From an uncultured euryarchaeote (GTDB lineage Archaea > Thermoplasmatota > Poseidoniia > Poseidoniales > Poseidoniaceae): a stretch of 5,789 nt of DNA. Shown one piece after another: positions 1 to 5,789 of the stretch. Made by a program: the position numbers and the translations under genes. Below the pieces are notes generated by a model. That model saw only the letters and a program-made list of their open reading frames with translations, had not been told where the DNA came from and did no database searches. The stretch covers positions 1 through 5,789 of the forward strand of contig CALGEM010000134.1 of NCBI GenBank assembly GCA_937881505.1, in the 5' to 3' direction. The number at the start of each line of letters is the position of its first letter. The stretch's first letter is position 1.

Positions 1-55
1 GTACTAACACAACGACGATCACAATCGAGGTTCTAGACCAGTTGCCGACGCTCTC
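1..55 (+). repeat. Exact 55-bp direct repeat, copy 1 (window edge)
   Basis: Bases 1-55 are identical to 2194-2248. The match ends at base 56 (G here, C at 2249), and its left limit is the window edge. The offset of 2193 bp is 731 codons, so both copies are read in the same frame as the end of one He_PIG-like domain and the start of the next. Confidence 0.95.
3..41 (+). repeat. C-terminal strand of a preceding He_PIG-like domain (partial)
   Basis: Residues 1-13 (TNTTTITIEVLDQ) match the last strand and linker of a He_PIG-like domain. The same residues end the split domain at residues 732-744, so another domain of this kind lies just upstream of the window. Confidence 0.85.
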
Positions 56-3000
56 GTATTCACCAGAGAACTTGACACTGACCAATAATACTGTTTCAGG
101 TGATTTGCCGTTAGAGCCGATTATTACCGGTTCTGGTTCAATCACCTCTTGGGAATTGAATAATACCAACTTGCCAACTGGCATATCGTTTGGAAGTGCC
201 AACGGAACTCTGTATGGAACTGCAACTCAGTTGTGGACACGAACCTCATACATGGTGTGGGCAAACAACTCTGGAGGCTCAGTTGAAGTCTACTTCAACT
301 TGACAGTGATTGATCAGGTTCCATCGGGAATAACATACAGCCCGGAAAATGTCACACTGACCAATAATACAGTTTCAGGCGATTTGCCGTTAGAGCCGAT
401 TATTACCGGTTCAGGAGCACTCACGTCTTGGGAGTTGAACAATACGAACTTGCCAACTGGCTTATCCTTTGGAAGTGCCAACGGAACACTGTATGGAACT
501 GCAACTCAGCTTTGGACACGAACGGCATACAAGGTGTGGGCCAACAACTCTGGTGGATCGGTTGAAGTCTACTTCAACCTGACAGTGAATGACCAAGTTC
601 CGACTCTATCTTACTCGCCGAATACACTTGTTCTGACCAAGGGTAACCAGAGTAGCAACTTGCCACTTAACGCTACGCTAACAGGTTCAGGAGCAATCAC
701 ATCGTGGGAGATCAGCCCCGCACTACCAAGCGGTCTCTCCTTTGGAACGAGCAACGGAACAATTTGGGGAACACCAACGTCCTTGATGACGCTCAAGACT
801 TTCACAATCTGGGCGAACAACAGCGGAGGTTCGTCTTCAGCCACGGTCAACATCACTGTGAACGATGAAGCACCGGACATCTCCTATTCTCCTGACTGGT
901 TTGTCTTGACCAACAATACGGCTATGTCGCCAACCGCAACACCAACAAATACTGGCGGTGCGATTCCATCAACGACCATAGATAGCATTGGTGATGCAGG
1001 GCAATGGAATTCCATCGCCCTTGATTCAAACGGATACCAGCATGTCGCTTACTCAAACCATGTATCTGGTAGTGCGCCGTCGCTTATGTACGCAACAGAC
1101 GCAAGTGGAACTTGGGTTAGCATCGCCATCGACTCAACTGGAAATGTAGGACGTGCTCCAAGCATAGCGATTGATTCCAATGACCGCATACACATTACCT
1201 ATGCTCGAGATGATACCGGTAATCGAGGCATAAAATACGCTACATGTTCCTCATCGTGCAGTAGTGTTTCTTCTTGGTCTACCATCACAATCGCTTCTGG
1301 GGAAATGTTTGATGGAGCACTATCCATCGATTCGAGTGATAATTTACATCTTGTCTACTACAATCTCAGCGCTAGTAGTGCTAACCTATACTACGCTACA
1401 TGTTCATCTTCGTGTGCAACTGCGTCATCCTGGACAAACATTACGATTGATGGGACGAGTTCAGCTGGAGTTGGTGGAATTGATTTAATCATCGATTCAA
1501 ACGATCATTTGCATGTTGCTTACTCACTATTCTCTACTCTCGACCTAAAGTACATCACGTGCTCGTCATCTTGTACTTCGGTATCATCTTGGACGAACAT
1601 ATCAGTCGATACCGTCGGGTATGTTGGACGTATGCCTTCAATAGCGGTTGACTCAAACGATGATTTGCATATCTCATACCATGACGACACCAATGATGCA
1701 ATCAAGTATGCATGGTGTTCTTCTTCGTGTACAACGGCTTCCTCTTGGTCAAACACAACTCTTGCAAACGGTTCGTCATTCGGAAATGCTTTGATGACGC
1801 CCGGATTCAACTCAGACTTTGAATTCGATTCTGATGGTCACATGCACATTATGCACATTGATTGGCAATATCACCAACTTCTCTACTCAACTTGTTCCTC
1901 GTCTTGCTCTAGCAATTCATCTTGGAGTCACAGTGTGTTGAGGTCGAACGTGCTTTATGAGGTCTCTTTTGTCATTGATTCGAATGATGAATTCAATATC
2001 GCCTTCTATGATTCGAATGATGACGACTTAGAATTCATGCTCCTTGATTCCTCTTCCCAGCCTTACGAATATTCCATCAGCCCTGACCTGCCAACCGGTT
2101 TGAGCATACACCCAACAACAGGTACGATTTCGGGAACGCCAAGGGAGTTGTTGACCAATACAACGTTCACGATTACGGTACGCAATTCTGGTGGTACTAA
2201 CACAACGACGATCACAATCGAGGTTCTAGACCAGTTGCCGACGCTCTCCTATTCACCTGAGAATCTGACACTAACCAAGAATCAGACCAGCAGTGACCTG
2301 CCGCTGACCGCTACGCTAACGGGCTCTGGTGCGATTACATCTTGGGAGATCAACGCTACCTTACCAGCTGGCCTGAACTTTGGCACGAGCAACGGAACGA
2401 TTTGGGGTATTCCAACGGTCTTGCAGACGACGGCTGTTACCTACACAATTTGGGCCAACAACTCAGGCGGTTCAACCTCGGCCACCATCAACATCACCAT
2501 CATTGACGAACCTCCGGGTTCGTTCGAATACAATCCCGAAAACAACACATGGACGAACAACACATACGTCCATTATGAGCCTGACTTCATCAACATCACG
2601 GCTGGAAACGGCTCCACGTGGCAGGTGTATGACATTCGGACCGTTGGTAGTATTCCCTCGAGCAATCCAGGAAACGGTATGTACATTCTCGTTGGTGAAA
2701 CCATCTATTTTGATGCAAGAACGTACGCCAACGGGGTTGAATTGTGGGCACACAATACCTCGAATGGAACAACATGGATGGTCTCTGATATCAACAGCGG
2801 TCAAGGGCAGAGCAGTCCGGGAACATACATGACAATCCTCGTCGGAGATACCATCTATTTCGATGCAGTGGATGGAAGCACGGGGCGAGAGTTGTGGGCA
2901 CACGATACCTCCAATCACTCAACATGGCGAGCGGCTGACATCGCCAGCGGTGGTTCCTCCAGTAGCCCTGGATTATACATGTCAATCCTTGTTGGAGATA

Positions 3001-5789
3001 CGATCTACTTCTCTGCAGATGATGGAATCACCGGTCAGGAATTGTGGGCATACGATACATCCAACCAATCGTCATGGCGTGCGGCTAACATTCGCAGCGG
3101 TTCTCCCACCAGTACACCCGGACAATACATGGCCTTGCAGGTTGGCGATACCATCTATTTCTCCGCCGATGACGGAAGCACTGGTGTTGAATTATGGGCG
3201 CATGACACATCCAATCATTCCACATGGCGGGTGTTTGACCTCAACAGCGGTGTTCTCCACAGTTACCCAGGATACAACAACATGGAGCTTGTTATCGGCG
3301 ATACCATCTACCTCTCTGCTGATGATGGTTCGGGCACTGGGATGGAAATCTGGGCTCACGACACCTCAAGCGGTTCCACCTGGCAAGTGACCGATATCAA
3401 CAGCGGTGCGTGGCATAATTCTCCAGGAGCGTCCATGACAATCCTTGTTGGCGACACGATCTATTTCGACGCCTATGATTCCCAAGATAACGGAAACGAG
3501 TTGTGGGCCCACAACACCACAAACAGTACGACATGGCAGTTGACAGACATATCGAGCGGTACTTCGTCTCTCAACTGGCCTGGATTTTACATGGATATCC
3601 TCGTTGGTGATACCCTGTATTTCTCATCTGCTGATGGGAATACCGGTGTCGAGTTGTGGGCGCATGACACCTCCAACCATTCCACCTGGCAAGTGGCTGA
3701 CATTTTCAACGGGTCAGACAGCAGCAATCCCGGAGGATACATGCATCACGTCGTTGGCGACACCATTTACTTCAACGCTGATAACAGCGCTGGTCAAGAA
3801 TTGTGGGCCTACGACACCTCCAATCAATCCATTTGGCGTGTGACCGACATCAACAGCGGTTCTGGATACAGCCAACCCGGTCAATACATGGACGTCCTCG
3901 TTGAGGATGCCCTGTATTTCTCTGCTGATGATGGAAGCACGGGTGCTGAATTGTGGGCGCATCGTCCGTCCTCCATCAACTACCAGACGAACACGGGCGG
4001 AGCAATCACCACGTGGGCCATCAATGCCAGCCTGCCTGCAGGTCTCTCGTTCGGTATGAACAACGGAACCATCTATGGCACGCCAACGGAATTGTGGAAC
4101 CAAACATCCTACATGGTCTGGGGGAACAACAGCGGTGGCTCAACTTTCGCTTACCTCAACATCACCGTGGTCGACCAACTTCCATCTATCAGCTACACTC
4201 CAAACGACCTGGAGTTGACGAACAACACGGTGAGCATTGATCTCCCGCTCGTGCCAACCCTCACAGGTCCGGGTGAAATCACCTCGTGGGCCATCAACGC
4301 AAGTCTTCCGAGCGGCGTCTCGTTTGGCACCAACAACGGAACGATTTACGGTACGCCGACAGAACTCTGGAATCGAACCTCCTACATGGTTTGGGGGAAC
4401 AACAGCGGTGGCTTCGTCCTCGCTTACCTCAACATCACCGTGGTAGATCAACTCCCAACGGTCTCCTATTCACCAAACACGGTGCAATTGATCAACAACA
4501 CGGTGAGCAGTGATTTGCCCTTGACCGCCATTTTGACAGGTCCCGGTGTCATTACCTCGTGGGCTATCTCTCCAGACCTGCCTGCAGGTTTGTCCTTTGG
4601 AACCAACAATGGAACGATTTACGGTACAGCAACCGAACTTTGGTCGCAAACAGCCTACACGGTTTGGGCCAACAACAGCGGTGGTTCGAGCGTGGCCTAC
4701 CTCAACCTCACCGTGGTCGACCAAATTCCAACCATTACCTACTCACCCAACGCGCTCGTCCTGACCAACAATACCATCAGCAGCGACTTGCCAATGCCGC
4801 CAACCCTCACAGGTCCGGGTGAAATCACCTCGTGGGCCATCAACGCCAGCCTGCCCGCTGGATTGACTTTCGAAACCAGCAACGGTACGATTTGGGGAAT
4901 CCCAACCGAGTTGTGGAACACCACGGCCTACACGGTTTGGGCGAACAACTCCGGCGGTTCAAGCCTCGCCTATCTCAATATCACTGTGAACGACCAGGTG
5001 CCCACGAGCGTGAAGTATTCACCGGAGAATGTGACCATGGTGCGCGGCGAAGTCAGCACCGCCCTCCCGTTGTTGCCAGCCCTCACCGGTCCGGGTGAGA
5101 TCATCTCGTGGGCCATCAATGGCAGCCTGCCTGCTGGTTTAACCTTCGAATCAAGCAACGGCACGATTTGGGGCATGCCGCTGGTCAACATGACCAGGAC
5201 CACCTACACCGTTTGGGCCAACAACTCAGGTGGAAGCGTCAGCACCACCCTCAACATCACCGTGCTTGAGCCTCCTGTCTTCCTCGATTACAACCCCGAG
5301 AATCTAACCCTAATCCGTGGCGTTCAGATGGCCACTTTGTCCCCATTGGTTTCGGGCGCCAACGCTTCCAGTTGGTCCATATCCCCTGCACTGCCTGCTG
5401 GCTTGAACTTCAGTGACGGTGTCATCAGCGGCACACCAACGGTCAACATGACGCTTAGCACCTACACCGTTTGGGCCAACACCTCGGGAGGTGCAGCAAG
5501 TCACACGGTCAACATCACGATTCTCGAGCCGACGGGTAATCTCTCCTATTCACCCAACAACCTCACCCTCACCCGCGGGGTGGCCATGTCCAGCGTTCAT
5601 CCGACGTTCGATGGTGGTGTGATTGAGTACTGGTCCGTCTATCCTGCTTTACCGAATGGGTTGAACTTCAGTAACGGTGTCATCAGCGGCACGCCAACCG
5701 TTAACATGACAATCTCGATGTTCACCGTTTACGCCAACAACTCGGGCGGTTCGGCGGCGGCCATCATCAACATCCCCATCCTTGAGCCG
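3..5789 (+). CDS. Giant repeat-built surface protein, He_PIG-like Ig domains with two nested propeller-like regions (partial at both ends)
   Basis: One frame is open from base 3 to the end of the window, 1929 codons without a stop; bases 1-2 finish a preceding codon. The translation is repetitive throughout: He_PIG-like putative Ig domains (SYSP...LTNNT...ITSW...LPAGLSF...NGTIYGTP...VWANNSGGS...NITV), a seven-repeat propeller-like block with CSSSC pairs, and nine ELWxxDGT-like repeats. Proteins of this make-up are known as secreted or cell-surface adhesion and recognition proteins; that role is inferred here. The true N-terminus, signal peptide and any C-terminal membrane or cell-wall anchor lie outside the window. 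I see no transmembrane segment and no catalytic motif. Lysine is almost absent (8 residues) and N-X-S/T sequons are dense, supporting an extracellular, possibly glycosylated product. No frameshift or in-frame stop interrupts it. It resembles large Marine Group II archaeal surface proteins, but the taxon is inferred from style only. Confidence 0.95.
42..317 (+). repeat. He_PIG-like Ig domain 1 (92 aa)
   Basis: Residues 14-105. The order of motifs is the one used by all units in this protein: LSYSPENLTLTNNT (first strand), LPLEPIITGSG loop, ITSWELN, LPTGISFG, NGTLYGTATQLW, VWANNSGGS, FNLTV and the linker IDQ. The P-A-G-L-S-F / G-T-I-x-G-T-P core is characteristic of the He_PIG (putative Ig) family. 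It is close to domain 2 at protein level, and roughly nine in ten bases match it by hand alignment. Confidence 0.88.
318..596 (+). repeat. He_PIG-like Ig domain 2 (93 aa)
   Basis: Residues 106-198, the closest relative of domain 1 in the window, offset by 279 bp. Most of the roughly 26 base differences between bases 80-320 and 359-599 are synonymous. A 32-bp stretch (102-133 and 381-412) is identical. This points to a fairly recent tandem duplication of one unit, or to gene conversion between the two. Confidence 0.88.
597..869 (+). repeat. He_PIG-like Ig domain 3 (91 aa)
   Basis: Residues 199-289, with LSYSPNTLVLT, GSGAITSWEIS, LPSGLSFG, NGTIWGTPTSL, IWANNSGGS and VNITVND. It has TKGNQ in place of TNNT and two of the few lysines in the protein. 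It directly precedes the domain that hosts the first propeller-like insertion. Confidence 0.88.
870..971 (+). repeat. He_PIG-like Ig domain 4, N-terminal part (split by propeller A)
   Basis: Residues 290-323 start like every other unit (DISYSPDWFVLTNNT) and run to TNTGGAIPS, the loop that elsewhere leads straight into ITSW-x-I-S-P. Here that strand is missing and the propeller-like repeats begin. The missing remainder of the domain appears about 366 residues later (2070-2234). Confidence 0.85.
972..2069 (+). repeat. Propeller A: seven beta-propeller-like repeats with CSSSC pairs
   Basis: Residues 324-689 hold seven repeats of about 44-59 residues, at 972-1118, 1119-1280, 1281-1436, 1437-1595, 1596-1751, 1752-1928 and 1929-2069. 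The pattern is SSW-(S/T)-x-I-x-(I/V)-D, then SIAIDSND-x-(L/I)-H-I-x-Y, then a D/N-rich turn, then (I/L)-K-Y-A-T. Repeats 2-6 continue into CSSSC (Cys pairs at 1245/1257, 1401/1413, 1560/1572, 1716/1728 and 1893/1905); repeats 1 and 7 lack it. Seven such four-strand-sized repeats suggest a seven-bladed propeller, a fold typical of ligand or glycan binding. The ligand is unknown. I see no clear sialidase Asp-box (SxDxGxTW) and no catalytic residues. Repeat 6 is irregular and His-rich. The insertion lies inside He_PIG-like domain 4. Confidence 0.8.
2070..2234 (+). repeat. He_PIG-like Ig domain 4, C-terminal part
   Basis: Residues 690-744 resume the interrupted domain: YSISPDLPTGLSI, TTGTISGTP, FTITVRNSGG and TITIEVLDQ. 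With the N-terminal part this gives 34 + 55 = 89 residues, close to the 91-93 of intact neighbours. It is the most canonical He_PIG sequence in the window, having NSGG without the VWAN signature found in the other units. Confidence 0.85.
2194..2248 (+). repeat. Exact 55-bp direct repeat, copy 2 (internal)
   Basis: Internal copy of bases 1-55, spanning the junction of the split He_PIG-like domain 4 and domain 5. Downstream the two copies diverge quickly to ordinary inter-domain similarity, so the exact identity is local. Confidence 0.95.
2235..2510 (+). repeat. He_PIG-like Ig domain 5 (92 aa)
   Basis: Residues 745-836 form the only intact He_PIG-like domain between the two propeller-like insertions. 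It carries LSYSPENLTLT, GSGAITSWEIN, LPAGLNFG, NGTIWGIPTVL, IWANNSGGS and INITIIDE, and serves as a short spacer between the two nested heads. Confidence 0.88.
2511..2612 (+). repeat. He_PIG-like Ig domain 6, N-terminal part (split by propeller B)
   Basis: Residues 837-870 begin with FEYNPENNTWTNNT, the usual first strand, and then diverge (HYEPDFINITAGNG) into the first ELW-type repeat. The fragment is 34 residues long, the same length as the N-terminal fragment of split domain 4. Confidence 0.75.
2613..3974 (+). repeat. Propeller B: nine ELWxxDGT-like repeats
   Basis: Residues 871-1324 hold nine repeats of 49-52 residues starting at 2613, 2769, 2919, 3069, 3219, 3375, 3528, 3681 and 3828. 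The consensus is STW-(R/Q)-V-x-DINSG, SxPGxYM, ILVGDTIYF, SADDGSTG, then ELWAHDTSNH. This matches the layout of the bacterial ELWxxDGT repeat (ELW, DGT, DI-x-PG, LYF-A-DG, period about 48), with DTS in place of DGT. Repeat 5 has EIW, and the last repeat ends in AHRPSS. The repeats probably form propeller blades, but nine is more than the usual six to eight, so two propellers or another solenoid are possible. No enzyme motif is seen. Repeats 1-4 resemble repeats 6-9 in order, showing block duplication. Confidence 0.82.
3975..4178 (+). repeat. He_PIG-like Ig domain 6, C-terminal part
   Basis: Residues 1325-1392 return to the He_PIG pattern: TNTGGAITTWAIN, LPAGLSFG, NGTIYGTPTELW, VWGNNSGGS and LNITVVDQ. 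The first strand (SYSP-LTNNT) is absent here and is supplied by residues 837-870. The two parts total 102 residues, about ten more than an intact unit, so the junction includes extra linker. VWGNN with Gly is shared only with the next domain. Confidence 0.8.
4179..4451 (+). repeat. He_PIG-like Ig domain 7 (91 aa)
   Basis: Residues 1393-1483, the first of four consecutive units of exactly 273 bp. It shares MVWGNNSGG with domain 6, which suggests that these two neighbours come from a local duplication. It contains six N-X-S/T sequons (NNT, NAS, NGT, NRT, NNS, NIT). Confidence 0.88.
4452..4724 (+). repeat. He_PIG-like Ig domain 8 (91 aa)
   Basis: Residues 1484-1574, with VSYSPNTVQLINNT, GPGVITSWAIS, LPAGLSFG, NGTIYGTATELW, VWANNSGGS and LNLTVVDQ. 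It keeps exact 273-bp register with its neighbours. Confidence 0.88.
4725..4997 (+). repeat. He_PIG-like Ig domain 9 (91 aa)
   Basis: Residues 1575-1665, with ITYSPNALVLTNNT, GPGEITSWAIN, LPAGLTFE, NGTIWGIPTELW, VWANNSGGS and LNITVNDQ. The GPGEITSW coding stretch is nearly identical in DNA to that of domain 7. Confidence 0.88.
4998..5270 (+). repeat. He_PIG-like Ig domain 10 (91 aa, transitional type)
   Basis: Residues 1666-1756. The first half follows the preceding units (GPGEIISWAIN), but TELW is replaced by LVNMTRTTYTVW, and the linker becomes LEPP. Those replacements characterise the last two units, so this domain bridges the two subtypes. It also has VRGEV where the earlier units have TNNTV. 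Confidence 0.87.
5271..5528 (+). repeat. He_PIG-like Ig domain 11 (86 aa, short subtype)
   Basis: Residues 1757-1842. It is five residues shorter than the previous units: NFSDGVISGTPTVNMT replaces the longer SFG-x-NNGTIYGTPTELW segment, and the loop before SWSISPALPAGL is reduced. The linker is LEP. Third codon positions are mostly G or C. Confidence 0.87.
5529..5786 (+). repeat. He_PIG-like Ig domain 12 (86 aa, short subtype)
   Basis: Residues 1843-1928, the same length and subtype as domain 11 (LSYSPNNLTLTRG, YWSVYPALPNGLNFSNG, VISGTPTVNMT, VYANNSGGS, INIPILE). Trp of VWAN is replaced by Tyr. The coding frame continues past the window with a linker proline, so more domains or a C-terminal anchor probably follow. 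Confidence 0.87.

Noticed and set aside
1..55. Attachment site or transposon end
   Set aside because: The 55-bp repeat is in frame, encodes an Ig-domain boundary and has no inverted termini or integrase nearby.
972..2069. Intein or mobile insertion interrupting an Ig-like domain
   Set aside because: No intein splice motifs or endonuclease motifs are seen. The insert is made of propeller-like repeats and the frame is maintained, so a domain insertion is the simpler reading.
972..2069. Sialidase (BNR/Asp-box) catalytic domain
   Set aside because: The DSND-LHI repeats look only loosely like Asp-box repeats. SxDxGxTW is not seen, nor is any arginine triad typical of sialidases.
2472..2918. 148-residue open frame on the minus strand
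   Set aside because: It lies wholly opposite the main coding frame, over the end of domain 5 and the first ELW repeats. Its repeated CPQ motifs are the reverse image of those repeats.
2380..3390. Plus-strand open frames of 150 and 175 residues in another frame
   Set aside because: They overlap the 1929-codon frame completely and consist of out-of-frame readings of the ELW repeats (NCGHTI-type motifs).
3714..4724. Chain of minus-strand open frames of 84-129 residues
   Set aside because: They recur at the Ig-like repeat period and share the same motifs (VDHGxVEV, TAVV, NRVG), as expected for antisense shadows of tandem repeats. No independent gene signal is seen.
42..5786. CRISPR or other non-coding repeat array
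   Set aside because: Repeats are 150-280 bp, diverged, in-frame and protein-coding, with no short identical repeats separated by unique spacers.

Overview
The window is filled by one protein-coding gene on the + strand, open at both ends. The frame starting at base 3 runs 1929 codons to base 5789 with no stop. Neither the start codon nor the stop codon is inside the window. It therefore holds no promoter, ribosome binding site, terminator, RNA gene or intergenic stretch, and I found no mobile element or CRISPR array. The shorter open frames on either strand are shadows cast by the repetitive coding sequence.

The product is a giant, modular, repeat-built protein, almost certainly exported. 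Layout by residue of the visible part: the last strand of a putative-Ig (He_PIG-like) domain (1-13); three tandem He_PIG-like domains of 91-93 residues (14-289); a fourth He_PIG-like domain split in two (290-323 and about 690-744) around a seven-repeat beta-propeller-like region (324-689), five of whose repeats carry a Cys-Ser-Ser-Ser-Cys pair; a complete He_PIG-like domain (745-836); a second split one (837-870 and 1325-1392) around nine ELWxxDGT-like repeats (871-1324); and six more He_PIG-like domains (1393-1928), four of exactly 91 residues followed by two of 86.

The two predicted propellers belong to different families, yet both sit inside a He_PIG-like domain, 34 residues after its start. 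They appear to be lateral heads plugged into a rod of Ig-like beads. The protein is full of N-X-S/T sequons, nearly free of lysine (8 in 1929 residues) and rich in Asp, Asn, Ser, Thr, Gly and Trp. This suits an extracellular, surface-attached adhesion or recognition protein, but no enzyme motif, signal peptide, membrane segment or anchor is visible to settle the role.

The style (VWANNSGGS, NGTIYGTPTELW, YATCSSSC with DSNDxLHI) resembles large predicted surface proteins that I associate from memory with marine planktonic archaea of Marine Group II (Candidatus Poseidoniales). This is an inference from protein style only; a marine bacterium is not excluded.

Two DNA-level signals deserve attention. 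The first 55 bases recur exactly, in frame, at 2194-2248, which suggests that the window begins at an assembly break in a repeat or that the gene carries a larger super-repeat. GC content also rises from the 5' to the 3' part, even between homologous repeat units.
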